Of a DNA stretch of 64,000 nt, positions 48,539-62,321 are shown in pieces. The notes under the pieces were generated by a model that was not told the origin of the DNA, ran no database searches, and saw nothing but the letters and a program-made list of their open reading frames with translations. Positions within the stretch are counted from its first letter, which is position 1; each line of letters begins with the position of its first letter. Both the position numbers and the translations under genes were made by a program. The stretch covers positions 12,100,759 to 12,164,758 of the forward strand of contig OY783204.1 in NCBI GenBank assembly GCA_963678705.1, read 5' to 3'. Source of the stretch: Panorpa germanica. Lineage: Eukaryota; Arthropoda; Insecta; Mecoptera; Panorpidae.

Positions 48539-50124
48539 ATGGAGAACTATTTTCATTGTCGAACATTAATTTTACAAACCGATTACCGTTCCATGAGAAG
48601 GCAACTATCTAAAGGTTGTTCTCTGCGATCTGTAATGGGGCCTGAGCTTTGGAACATGGTATTTGACAAAAACTGTGTTTCTCACTCGAAAGGTTGTGTA
48701 AACGTATGTTTTGCCAACGATAATGTCATCCTTATCGGTGCAAATAGTACAGAACAACTAGAAAGCCGTTCTCGACCTGCTATAGATAAAATCTGTAGTT
48801 TTTGAAGCTACAAAGCTACAAAACAAATACGGTAACAACGAATGATAAACTTGTAACACACCTTGCGCGTGTCACAAGGACAAAATAAGGCTTAAACTCG
48901 GCAACTATGCCGACACTATACAAGGGGGCATTTAGGCCAATGGTTGTGTATTGTGCTTCGGCATGGTATTACAGGATCAATCTTGCAGATCTTCCATGCA
49001 ATGAACTATGTTATTGACGATGACGCGTTGTTGCAGAACTGTATCTACAGAAGTGGTGCAGGTGATATTGGGGACAATTCCTTTAGATTTAAATATCACT
49101 CATGCACTTACTCAAGTACAAATTACGCTAGAACTGAAAAAATCAAATTTTGATGATTTAAAATTAATGCGACAAATTTCAAGGATTTAAAGTTAATGCG
49201 GCTGTAGGATAAAAGTCTGGAGACGATATCAAATATATTGCCAAAGAGATAAATGCATATATGCATAAGCTCTGGCAAGACAGATCGGACTTAATACAAA
49301 AAGGAAAACCTACGTATTGGTTTACAAGGACGTTAATATTGCTTTGCAACACAAGTGGTTCCTATCTACTATGTGTGTGATCGGCTCCTGCTACTTTAGG
49401 TGAAAAAAGTGATTAAAAGTGAGAAATTTTTTACGGAAAAAAATTAAATAAATTATATGAATACCTTTTTAAACGAAAAGTATTTAAGTTTGTTTTAAAT
49501 TTGTGTTAATTTACCCTAAACAAAGTGTTTTTACAAAAGTTTGACAGTTGGAAACCAGTGTTAAAAACGAATTTTTCATTACGCGTACACGCGGTCTTAT
49601 AACCATAACCTCAAAATTGTAACTTTGATGTTTGATATAAGACATTAATAAGTGCGATAGACAAAAAAATGATAATAATTAGGTCAGTGTTAGTGCTATA
49701 ACATCAAGTGGTTAAGAAATTTAAGAAATCTGTAGAGCTATATAAGAAAGACCTCATATAAACACTACAAATATACGGAAGACAAAAGGTTGCCGCTCAC
49801 TATCACGTAAGTCGATTAACATTAACTATAAATAATATTAAAACATAAAAATTAGTTTATATAAATGCGTGTTTTAAATGATAAAGAGAGTGTAATAATT
49901 GTTATAAGTGATTAAGTGAACAATATATACGGTTTTCTTGGAAATAGTGATTGATCGTTCATGAACATTCAATGGTAACAAACAAATAATAAGTAAGTAG
50001 GCATAAGTACAAGTATGTACATGAGATATTAATAGAAATTAAGTGTGCCTTTGATAATGTCTGGTGGCCAAGTGACCTTTAAAGAATTAAACCGGCAAAA
50101 ACCTCTAGGTACGTCTACTGCGCT
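48539..50124 (+). repeat. Satellite unit, 1586 bp
   Basis: First ORF 48539-48805, ended by a 1-bp loss near 48800. The start codon of the second ORF is lost (ATG to ATA near 48886). Confidence 0.9.
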
Positions 50125-51714
50125 ATGGAGAACTATTTTTATTGTCGAACATTAATTTTACAAACCGATTACCGTTCCATGAAAAGGCAACTATCTAAAG
50201 GTTGTCCTTAGCGATCCGTAATGGTGCCTGAGCTCTGCAACATAATATTCGACGAGAACTGTGTTTCTCACTCGAAAGGTTGTGTAAACGTATGTTTTGC
50301 CAACGATAATGTGATCCTTATCGGTGCAAACAGTACAGAACAACTAGAAAGCCGTTTTCGACCTGGTATAGATAAAATCTGTAGTTTCTTGAAGCTATAA
50401 AGCTACGAAACAAATACGGTAACAACGAATGATAAACTTGTAACACACCTTGCGCGTGTCACAAAGACGGAATGAAGCTTAAACTCGGCAACTATGCCGA
50501 CACTATACAAAAGGGCATTCATGCCAATGGTTGTGTATTTTGCTTCGGCATGGTATTACAGGATCAATCTTCCAGATCTTCCATGCAAAGAACTATGTTA
50601 TTGACGATGACGCGTTGTTGCAGAACTGTATCTACAGAAGTAGTGCAGGTGATATTGGGTACAATTCCTTTAGATTTAAAAATCACTTATGCACCTACTC
50701 AAATACAAATTACGCTAGAACTTAAAAATTTAAATTTTGATGATTTATAACTAATGCGACAAATTTCGAGGATTTAAAGTTAATGCTGCTGTAGGATAAA
50801 AGTCTAAATACGATACCAAATATATTGCTAAAGAGATGAATGCATATATGCATAAGCTCTGGCAAGACAGATGGGACTAAATACAAAAAAGAAGACCTAC
50901 GTATTGGTTTACAAGGACGTTAATATTGCTTTGCAACACAAGTGGTTCCTATCTACTATGTGTGTGATCGGCTCCTGCTACTTTAGGTGAAAAAAGTGAT
51001 TAAAAGTGAGAAATTAATTACGGAAAAAAATTTAATAAACTATATATGAATACTTTTTCAAACGAAAAGTATTTAAGTTTGTTTTAAATTTGTGTTAATT
51101 TACCCTAAACAAAGTGTTTTTACAAAAGTTTGACAGTTGGAAACCAGTGTTAAAAACGAATTATTCATTAAGCGTACACGCGGTCTTATAACCATAACCT
51201 CAAAATTGTAACTTTGATGTTTGATATAAGACATTAATAAGTGCGATAGACAAAAAAAGTGATAATAATAAGGTTAGTGTTAGTGCTATAACATCAAGTG
51301 GTTAAGAAATTTAAGAAATCTGTAGAGCTATATAAGGAAGACCTCATATAAACACTACAAATATACGGAAGACAAAAGGTTGCCGCCCACTATCAAGTAA
51401 GTCGATTAACATTAACTATAAATAATATTAAAACATAAAAATTAGTTTATATAAATGCGTATTTTAAATAATAAAGAGAGTGTAATAATTGTTACAAGTG
51501 ATTAAGTGAACAATATATGCGGTTTTCTTGGAAATAGTGATTGATCGTTAATGAAAATTCAATGGTAACAAACAAATGGTAAGTAAGTAGGCATAAGTAC
51601 AAGTATGTACATGAGATATTAATAGAAATTCAGTGTGCCTTTGATAATGTCTGGTGGCCAAGTGACCTTCAAAGAATTAAACCGGCGAAAACCTCTAGGT
51701 ACGTCTACTGCGCT
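50125..51714 (+). repeat. Satellite unit, 1590 bp (dimer type B)
   Basis: First ORF broken by CAG-to-TAG at 50209 and a further stop near 50398. Second ORF 50472-50750. Shares diagnostic changes with 53302. Confidence 0.9.
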
Positions 51715-52535
51715 ATGGAGAACTATTTTTATTGTCGAACATTAATTTTACAAACCGATTACAGTTCCATGAAAAGGCAACTATCTAAAGGTTGTCCTCA
51801 GCGATCCGTAATGGTGCCTGAGCTCTGGAACATGGTATTCGACGAGAACTGTGTTTCTCACTCGAAAGGTTGTGTAAACGTATGTTTTGCCAACGATAAT
51901 GTGATCCTTATCGGTGCAAACAGTACAGAACAACTAGAAAGCCGTTTTCGACCTGGTATAGATAAAATCTGTAGTTTCTTGAAGCTACAAAGCTACGAAA
52001 CAAATACGGTAACAACGAATGATAAACTTGTAACACACCTTGCGCGTGTCACAAAGACGGAATGAAGCTTAAACTCGGCAACTATGCCGACACTATACAA
52101 AAGGGCATTCATGCCAATGGTTGTGTATTTTGCTTCGGCATGGTATTACAGGATCAATCTTCCAGATCTTCCATGCAAAGAACTATGTTATTAACGATGA
52201 CGCGTTGTTGCAGAACTGTATCTACAGAAGTGGTGCAGGTGATATTGGGGACAATTCCTTTAGATTTAAATATCACTCATGCACTTACTCAAGTACAAAT
52301 TACGCTAGAACTGAAAAAATCTAATTTTGATGATTTAAAATTAATGCAACAAATTTCGAGGATTTAAAGTAAATGCAGCTGTAGGATAAAAGTCTGGAGA
52401 CGATATCAAATATATTGCCAAAGAGATGAATGCATATATGCATAAGCTCTGGAAAGACAGATGGTACTTAATACAAAAAGAAAGACCTACGTATTGGTTT
52501 ACAAGGACGTTAATATTGCTTTGCAACACAAGTGG
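51715..52535 (+). pseudogene. R1-like reverse transcriptase fragment (representative unit)
   Basis: This is the best-preserved RT module and stands for all units. The 116-codon frame (51715-52065) opens with the stretch seen before the RT B motif in R1-clade elements, then shows GCPQRSV (residues 26-32; family GCPQGSV) and FAND (58-61; family YADD or FADD). FAND has lost the first catalytic Asp, so no polymerase activity is expected. The next frame (52062-52367, overlapping by ATGA) carries the thumb signature MQRTMLL...RTVSTE...PLDL (residues 38-69). A third frame to about 52535 holds the W-Q-x-R-W motif near the R1 C-terminus. The endonuclease, the N-terminal RT motifs and the CCHC finger are absent. 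Assignment to R1 is by recognition of motifs, not by alignment. Confidence 0.75.
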
Positions 52536-53301
52536 TTCCTATCTACTATGTGTGTGATCGGCTCCTGCTACTTTAGGTGAAAAAAGTGATTGAAAGTGAG
52601 AAATTATGTACAGAAAAAAATTAAATAAATTATATGAATACTTTTTCAAACAAAAAGTATTTAAGTTTGTTTTAAATTTGTGTTAATTTACCCTAAACAA
52701 AGTGTTTTTACAAAAGTTTGACAGTTGGAAACCAGTGTTAAAAACGAATTTTTCATTACGCGTACACGCGGTCTTATAACCATAACCTCAAAATTGTAAC
52801 TTTGATGTTTGATATAAGACATTAATAAGTGCGATAGACAAAAAAATGATAATAATTAGGTCAGTGTTAGTGCTATAACATCAAGTGGTTAAGAAATTTA
52901 AGAAATCTGTAGAGCTATATAAGAAAGACCTCATATAAACACTACAAATATACGGAAGACAAAAGGTTGCCGCTCACTATCACGTAAGTCGATTAACATT
53001 AACTATAAATAATATTAAAACATAAAAATTAGTTTATATAAATGCGTGTTTTAAATAATAAAGAGAGTGTAATAATTGTTATAAGTGATTAAGTGAACAA
53101 TATATACGGTTTTCTTGGAAATAGTGATTGATCGTTCATGAACATTCAATGGTAACAAACAAATGGTAAGTAAGTAGGCATAAGTACAAGTATGTACATG
53201 AGATATTAATAGAAATTCAGTGTGCCTTTGATAATGTCTGGTGGCCAAGTGACCTTCAAAGAATTAAACCGGCGAAAACCTCTAGGTACGTCTACTGCGC
53301 T
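51715..53301 (+). repeat. Satellite unit, 1587 bp (dimer type A)
   Basis: Both ORFs open: 51715-52065 and 52062-52367. Same type as 54891 and 57563. Confidence 0.9.
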
Positions 53302-54890
53302 ATGGAGAACTATTTTTATTGTCGAACATTAATTTTACAAACCGATTACCGTTCCATGAAAAGGCAACTATCTAAAGGTTGTCCTCAGCGATCCGTAATG
53401 GTGCCTGAGCTCTGCAACATAATATTCGACGAGAACTGTGTTTCTCACTCGAAAGGTTGTGTAAACGTATGTTTTGCCAACGATAATGTGATCCTTATCG
53501 GTGCAAACAGTACAGAACAACTAGAAAGCCGTTTTCGACCTGGTATAGATAAAATCTGTAGTTTCTTGAAGCTACAAAGCTACGAAACAAATACGGTAAC
53601 AACGAATGATAAACTTGTAACACACCTTGCGCGTGTCACAAAGACGGAATGAAGCTTAAACTCGGCAACTATGCCGACACTATACAAAAGGGCATTCATG
53701 CCAATGGTTGTGTATTTTGCTTCGGCATGGTATTACAGGATCAATCTTCCAGATCTTCCATGCAAAGAACTATGTTATTGACGATGACGCGTTGTTGCAG
53801 AACTGTATCTACAGAAGTAGTGCAGGTGATATTAGGTATAATTCCTTTAGATTTAAAAATCACTTATGCACCTACTCAAATACAAATTACGCTAGAACTT
53901 AAAAATTTAAATTTTGATGATTTATAACTAATGCGACAAATTTCGAGGATTTAAAGTTAATGCTGCTGTAGGATAAAAGTCTAAATACGATACCAAATAT
54001 ATTGCTAAAGAGATGAATGCATATATGCATAAGCTCTGGCAAGACAGATGGGACTAAATACAAAAAAGAAGACCTACGTATTGGTTAACAAGGACGTTAA
54101 TATTGCTTTGCAACACAAGTGGTTCCTATCTACTATGTGTGTGATCGGCTCCTGCTACTTTAGGTAAAAAAAGTGATTAAAAGTGAGAAATTAATTACGG
54201 AAAAAAATCTAAATAAATTATATGAATACTTTTTTAAACGAAAAGTATTTAAGTTTGTTTTAAATTTGTGTTAATTTACCCTAAACAAAGTGTTTTTACA
54301 AAAGTTTGACAGTTGGAAACCAGTGTTAAAAACGAATTATTCATTAAGCGTACACGCGGTCTTATAACCATAACCTCAAAATTGTAACTTTGATGTTTGA
54401 TATAAGACATTAATAAGTGCGATAGACAAAAAAAGTGATAATAATAAGGTTAGTGTTAGTGCTATAACATCAAGTGGTTAAGAAATTTAAGAAATCTGTA
54501 GAGCTATATAAGGAAGACCTCATATAAACACTACAAATATACGGAAGACAAAAGGTTGCCGCCCACTATCAAGTAAGTCGATTAACATTAACTATAAATA
54601 ATATTAAAACATAAAAATTAGTTTATATAAATGCGTATTTTAAATAATAAAGAGAGTGTAATAATTGTTACAAGTGATTAAGTGAACAATATATACGGTT
54701 TTCTTGGAAATAGTGATTGATCGTTCATGAAAATTCAATGGTAACAAACAAATGGTAAGTAAGTAGGCATAAGTACAAGTATGTACATGAGATATTTATA
54801 GAAATTCAGTGTGCCTTTGATAATGTCTGGTGGCCAAGTGACCTTCAAAGAATTAAACCGGCGAAAACCTCTAGGTACGTCTACTGCGCT
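53302..54890 (+). repeat. Satellite unit, 1589 bp (dimer type B)
   Basis: Both ORFs open: 53302-53652 and 53649-53927. Same type as 50125 but without the TAG, so that nonsense change is not fixed within the type. Confidence 0.9.
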
Positions 54891-56477
54891 ATGGAGAACT
54901 ATTTTTATTGTCGAACATTAATTTTACAAACCGATTACCGTTCCATGAAAAGGCAACTATCTAAAGGTTGTCCTCAGCGATCCGTAATGGTGCCTGAGCT
55001 CTGGAACATGGTATTCGACGAGAACTGTGTTTCTCACTCGAAAGGTTGTGTAAACGTATGTTTTGCCAACGATAATGTGATCCTTATCGGTGCAAACAGT
55101 ACAGAACCACTAGAAAGCCGTTTTCGACCTGGTATAGATAAAATCTGTAGTTTCTTGAAGCTACAAAGCTACGAAACAAATACGGTAACAACGAATGATA
55201 AACTTGTAACACACCTTGCGCGTGTCACAAAGACGGAATGAAGCTTAAACTCGGCAACTATGCCGACACTATACAAAAGAGCATTCATGCCAATGGTTGT
55301 GTATTTTGCTTCGGCATGGTATTACAGGATCAATCTTCCAGATCTTCCATGCAAAGAACTATGTTATTAACGATGACGCGTTGTTGCAGAACTGTATCTA
55401 CAGAAGTGGTGCAGGTGATATTGGGGACAATTCCTTTAGATTTAAATATCACTCATGCACTTACTCAAGTACAAATTACGCTAGAACTGAAAAAATCTAA
55501 TTTTGATGATTTAAAATTAATGCAACAAATTTCGAGGATTTAAAGTAAATGCAGCTGTAGGATAAAAGTCTGGAGACGATATCAAATATATTGCCAAAGA
55601 GATGAATGCATATATGCATAAGCTCTGGAAAGACAGATGGTACTTAATACAAAAAGAAAGACCTACGTATTGGTTTACAAGGACGTTAATATTGCTTTGC
55701 AACACAAGTGGTTCCTATCTACTATGTGTGTGATCGGCTCCTGCTACTTTAGGTGAAAAAAGTGATTGAAAGTGAGAAATTATGTACAGAAAAAAATTAA
55801 ATAAATTATATGAATACTTTTTCAAACAAAAAGTATTTAAGTTTGTTTTAAATTTGTGTTAATTTACCCTAAACAAAGTGTTTTTACAAAAGTTTGACAG
55901 TTGGAAACCAGTGTTAAAAACGAATTTTTCATTACGCGTACACGCGGTCTTATAACCATAACCTCAAAATTGTAACTTTGATGTTTGATATAAGACATTA
56001 ATAAGTGCGATAGACAAAAAAATGATAATAATTAGGTCAGTGTTAGTGCTATAACATCAAGTGGTTAAGAAATTTAAGAAATCTGTAGAGCTATATAAGA
56101 TAGACCTCATATAAACACTACAAATATACGGAAGACAAAAGGTTGCAGCTCACTATCACGTAAGTCGATTAACATTAACTATAAATAATATTAAAACATA
56201 AAAATTAGTTTATATAAATGCGTGTTTTAAATAATAAAGAGAGTGTAATAATTGTTATAAGTGATTAAGTGAACAATATATACGGTTTTCTTGGAAATAG
56301 TGATTGATCGTTCATGAACATTCAATGGTAACAAACAAATGGTAAGTAAGTAGGCATAAGTACAAGTATGTACATGAGATATTAATAGAAATTCAGTGTG
56401 CCTTTGATAATGTCTGGTGGCCAAGTGACCTTTAAAGAATTAAACCGGCAAAAACCTCTAGGTACGTCTACTGCGCT
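54891..56477 (+). repeat. Satellite unit, 1587 bp (dimer type A)
   Basis: Both ORFs open: 54891-55241 and 55238-55543. Confidence 0.9.
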
Positions 56478-57562
56478 ATGGAGAACTATTTTTATTGTCG
56501 AACATTAATTTTACAAACCGATTACCGTTCCATGAAAAGGCAACTATCTAAAGGTTGTCCTTAGCGATCCGTAATGGTGCCTGAGCTCTGCAACATAATA
56601 TTCGACGAGAACTGTGTTTCTCACTCGAAAGGTTGTGTAAACGTATGTTTTGCCAACGATAATGTGATCCTTATCGGTGCAAACAGTACAGAATATATGC
56701 ATAAGCTCTGGCAAGACAGATGGGACTAAATACAAAAAAGAAGACCTACGTATTGGTTTACAAGGACGTTAATATTGCTTTGCAACACAAGTGGTTCCTA
56801 TCTACTATGTGTGTGATCGGCTCCTGCTACTTTAGGTGAAAAAAGTGATTAAAAGTGAGAAATTAATTACGGAAAAAAATTTAATAAACTATATATGAAT
56901 ACTTTTTCAAACGAAAATTATTTAAGTTTGTTTTAAATTTGTGTTAATTTACCCTAAACAAAGTGTTTTTACAAAAGTTTGACAGTTGGAAACCAGTGTT
57001 AAAAACGAATTATTCATTAAGCGTACACGCGGTCTTATAACCATAACCTCAAAATTGTAACTTTGATGTTTGATATAAGACATTAATAAGTGCGATAGAC
57101 AAAAAAAGTGATAATAATAAGGTTAGTGTTAGTGCTATAACATCAAGTGGTTAAGAAATTTAAGAAATCTGTAGAGCTATATAAGGAAGACCTCATATAA
57201 ACACTACAAATATACGGAAGACAAAAGGTTGCCGCCCACTATCAAGTAAGTCGATTAACATTAACTATAAATAATATTAAAACATAAAAATTAGTTTATA
57301 TAAATGCGTATTTTAATAATAAAGAGAGTGTAATAATTGTTACAAGTGATTAAGTGAACAATATATGCGGTTTTCTTGGAAATAGTGATTGATCGTTCAT
57401 GAAAATTCAATGGTAACAAACAAATGGTAAGTAAGTAGGCATAAGTACAAGTATGTACATGAGATATTAATAGAAATTCAGTGTGCCTTTGATAATGTCT
57501 GGTGGCCAAGTGACCTTCAAAGAATTAAACCGGCGAAAACCTCTAGGTACGTCTACTGCGCT
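56478..57562 (+). repeat. Satellite unit with ~500-bp internal deletion, 1085 bp (dimer type B)
   Basis: Carries CAG-to-TAG at 56562. At about 56693 the sequence jumps from just after the FAND region into the C-terminal RT region, removing the thumb and the whole second ORF. Confidence 0.9.
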
Positions 57563-59150
57563 ATGGAGAACTATTTTTATTGTCGAACATTAATTTTACA
57601 AACCGATTACAGTTCCATGAAAAGGCAACTATCTAAAGGTTGTCCTCAGCGATCCGTAATGGTGCCTGAGCTCTGGAACATGGTATTCGACGAGAACTGT
57701 GTTTCTCACTCGAAAGGTTGTGTAAACGTATGTTTTGCCAACGATAATGTGATCCTTATCGGTGCAAACAGTACAGAACAACTAGAAAGCCGTTTTCGAC
57801 CTGGTATAGATAAAATCTGTAGTTTCTTGAAGCTACAAAGCTACGAAACAAATACGGTAACAACGAATGATAAACTTGTAACACACCTTGCGCGTGTCAC
57901 AAAGACGGAATGAAGCTTAAACTCGGCAACTATGCCGACACTATACAAAAGGGCATTCATGCCAATGGTTGTGTATTTTGCTTCGGCATGGTATTACAGG
58001 ATCAATCTACCAGATCTTCCATGCAAAGAACTATGTTATTAACGATGACGCGTTGTTGCAGAACTGTATCTACAGAAGTGGTGCAGGTGATATTGGGGAC
58101 AATTCCTTTAGATTTAAATATCACTCATGCACTTACTCAAGTACAAATTACGCTAGAACTGAAAACATCTAATTTTGATGATTTAAAATTAATGCAACAA
58201 ATTTCGAGGATTTAAAGTAAATGCAGCTGTAGGATAAAAGTCTGGAGACGATATCAAATATATTGCCAAAGAGATGAATGCATATATGCATAAGCTCTGG
58301 AAAGACAGATGGTACTTAATACAAAAAGAAAGACCTACGTATTGGTTTACAAGGACGTTAATATTGCTTTGCAACACAAGTGGTTCCTATCTACTATGTG
58401 TGTGATCGGCTCCTGCTACTTTAGGTGAAAAAAGTGATTGAAAGTGAGAAATTATGTACAGAAAAAAATTAAATAAATTATATGAATACTTTTTCAAACA
58501 AAAAGTATTTAAGTTTGTTTTAAATTTGTGTTAATTTACCCTAAACAAAGTGTTTTTACAAAAGTTTAAAAGTTGGAAACCAGTGTTAAAAACGAATTTT
58601 TCATTACGCGTACACGCGGTCTTATAAACATAACCTTAAAATTGTGACTTTGATGTTTGATATAAGACATTAATAAGAGCGATAGACAAAAAAGTGATAA
58701 TAATTAGGTTAGTGTTAGTGCTAAAACATTAAGTGGTTAAGAAATTCAAGAAATCTGTAGAGCTTTATAAGGAAGACCTCATATAAACACTACAAATATA
58801 CGGAAGACAAAAGGTTGCTGCCCATTATCAAGTAAGTCGATTAAAATTAACTATAAATAATAATAAAACATAAAAAATTAGTTTATATAAATGCGTGTTT
58901 TAAATAATAAAGAGAGTGTAATAATTGTTATAAGTGATTAAGTAAACAATATATGCGGTTTTCTTGGAAATAGTGATTGATCGTTCATGAACATTCAATG
59001 GTAACAAACAAATGGTAAGTAAGTAGGCATTAGTGCAAGTATGTACATGAGATATTAATAGAAATTCAGTGTGCCTTTGATAATGTCTGGTGGCCAAGTG
59101 ACCTTCAAAGAATTAAACCGGCAAAAACCTCTAGGTACGTCTACTGCGCT
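57563..59150 (+). repeat. Satellite unit, 1588 bp (dimer type A)
   Basis: Both ORFs open: 57563-57913 and 57910-58215. Confidence 0.9.
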
Positions 59151-60736
59151 ATGGAGAACTATTTTTATTGTCGAACATTAATTTTACAAACCGATTACCG
59201 TTCCATGAAAAGGCAACTATCTAAAGGTTGTCCTCAGCGATCCGTAATGGTGCCTGAGCTCTGGAACATGGTATTCGACGAGAACTGTGCTTCTCACTCG
59301 AAAGGTTGTGTAAACGTATGTTTTGCCAACGATAATGTGATCCTTATCGGTGCAAACAGTACAGAACAACTAGAAAGACGTTTTTGACCTGGTATAGATA
59401 AAATCTGTAGTTTCTTGAAGCTACAAAGCTACGAAACAAATACGGTAACAACGAATGATAAACTTGTAACACACCTTGCGCGTGTCACAAAGACGGAATA
59501 AAGCTTAAACTCGGCAACTATGCCGACACTATACAAAGAGCATTTATGCCAATGGTTGTGTATTTTGCTTCGGCATGGTATTACAGGATCAATCTTCCAG
59601 ATCTTCCATGCAAAGAACTATGTTATTGACGATAACGCGTTGTTGCAGAACTGTATCTACAGAAGTGGTGCAGGTGATATTGGGGACAATTCCTTTAGAT
59701 TTAAAAAGCACTCATGCACTTACTAAAGTTCAAATTACGCTTGAACTGAAAAAATCAAATTTTGATGATTTAAAATAAATGCGACAAATTTCGAGGATTT
59801 AAAGTTAATGCGGCTGTAGGATAAAAGTCTAAATACGATACCAAATATATTGCTAAAGAGATGAATGCATATATGCATAAGCTCTGGCAAGACAGATGGG
59901 ACTTAATACAAAAAAGAAGACCTACGTATTGGTTTACAAGGACGTTAATATTGCTTTGCAACACAAGTGGTTCCTATCTACTATGTGTGTGATCGGCTCC
60001 TGCTACTTTAGGTGAAAAAAGTGATTAAAAGTGAGAAATTAATTACGGAAAAAAATTAAATAAATTATATGAATACTTTTTTAAACGAAAGGTATTTAAG
60101 TTTGTTTTAAATTTGTGTTAATTTACCCTAAACAAAGTGTTTTTACAAAAGTTTGACAGTTGGAAACCAGTGTTAAAAACGAATTTTTCATTACGCTTAC
60201 ACGCGGTCTTATAAACATAACCTCAAATTTGTAACTTTGATGTTTGATATAAGACATTAATAAGTGCGATAGACAAAAAAGTGATAATAATTAGGTTAGT
60301 GTTAGTGCTAAAACATCAAGTGGTTAAGAAATTCAAGAAATCTGTAGAGCTATATAAGGAAGACCTCATATAAACACTACAAATATACGGAAGACAAAAG
60401 GTTGCTGCCCATTATCAAGTAAGTCGATTAAAATTAACTATAAATAATAATAAAACATAAAAATTAGTTTATATAAATGCGTGTTTTAAATAATAAAGAG
60501 AGTGTAATAATTGTTATAAGTGATTAAGTAAACAATATATGCGGTTTTCTTGGAAATAGTGATTGATCGTTCATGAACATTCAATGGTAACAAACAAATG
60601 GTAAGTAAGTAGGCATTAGTACAAGTATGTACATGAGATATTAATAGAAATTCAGTGTGCCTTTGATAATGTCTGGTGGCCAAGTGACCTTCAAAGAATT
60701 AAACCGGCAAAAACCTCTAGGTACGTCTACTGCGCT
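59151..60736 (+). repeat. Satellite unit, 1586 bp
   Basis: First ORF 59151-59387 ends at a CGA-to-TGA change. The start codon of the second is lost; thumb-region frame 59575-59778 remains open. Confidence 0.9.
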
Positions 60737-62321
60737 ATGGAGAACTATTTTTATTGTCGAACATTAATTTTACAAACCGATTACCGTTCCATGAAAAGGC
60801 AACTATCTAAAGGTTGTCCTCAGCGATCCGTAATGGTGCCTGAGCTCTGGAACATGGTATTCGACGAGAACTGTGCTTCTCACTCAAAAGGTTGTGTAAA
60901 CGTATGTTTTGCCAACGATAATGTGATCCTTATCGGTGCAAACAGTACAGAACAATTAGAAAGACGTTTTCGACCTGGTATAGATAAAATCTGTAGTTTC
61001 TTGAAGCTACAAAGCTACGAAACAAATACGGTAACAACGAATGATAAACTTGTAACACACCTTGCGCGTGTCACAAAGAAGGAATGAAGCTTAAACTCGT
61101 CAACTATGCCGACACTATACAAAGAACATTTATGCCAATGGTTGTGTATTTTGCTTCGGCATGGTATTACAGGATCAATCTTCCAGATCTTCCATGCAAA
61201 GAACTATGTTATTGACGATAACGCGTTGTTGCAGAACTGTATCTACAGAAGTGGTGCAGGTGATATTGGGGACAATTCCTTTAGATTTAAAAAGCACTCA
61301 TGCACTTACTCAAGTTCAAATTACGGTTGAACTGAAAAAATCAAATTTTGATGATTTAAAATAAATGCGACAAATTTCGAGGATTTAAAGTTAATGCGGC
61401 TGTAAGATAAAAGTCTGGAGACGATACCAAATATATTGCCAAAGAGATGAATGTATATATGCATAAGCTCTGGCAAGACAGATAAGACTTAATACAAAAA
61501 GGAAGACCTACGTATTGGTTTACAAGGACGATAATATTGCTTTGCACACAAGTGGTTCCTATATACTATGTGTGTGATCGGCTCCTGCTACTATAGGTGA
61601 AAAAAGTGATTGAAAGTGAGAAATTAATTACAGAAAAAAATTAAATAAATTATATGAATACTTTTTCAAACGAAAAGTATTTAAGTTTGTTTTAAATTTG
61701 TGTTAATTTACCCTAAACAAAGTGTTTTTACAAAAGTTTGACAGTTGGAAACCAGTGTTAAAAACGAATTATTCATTACGCGTACACGCGGTCTTATAAA
61801 CATAACCTTAAATTTGTGACTTTTATGTTTGATATAAGACATTAATAAGAGCGATAGACAAAAAAGTGATAATAATTAGGTTAGTGTTAGTGCTAAAACA
61901 TCAAGTGGTTAAGAAATTCAAGAAATCTGTAGAGCTATATAAGGAAGACCTCATATAAACACTACAAATATACGGAAGACAAAAGGTTGCTGCCCATTAT
62001 CAAGTAAGTCGATTAAAATTAACTATAAATAATAATAAAACATAAAAATTAGTTTATATAAATGCGTGTTTTAAATAATAAAGAGAGTGTAATAATTGTT
62101 ATAAGTGATTAAGTAAACAATATATGCGGTTTTCTTGGAAATAGTGATTGATCGTTCATGAACATTCAATGGTAACAAACAAATGGTAAGTAAGTAGGCA
62201 TTAGTACAAGTATGTACATGAGATATTAATAGAAATTCAGTGTGCCTTTGATAATGTCTGGTGGCCAAGTGACCTTCAAAGAATTAAACCGGCAAAAACC
62301 TCTAGGTACGTCTACTGCGCT
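60737..62321 (+). repeat. Satellite unit, 1585 bp
   Basis: First ORF 60737-61087 is open. A small deletion near 61124 puts the second in another frame; the thumb frame is 61161-61364. Confidence 0.9.
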
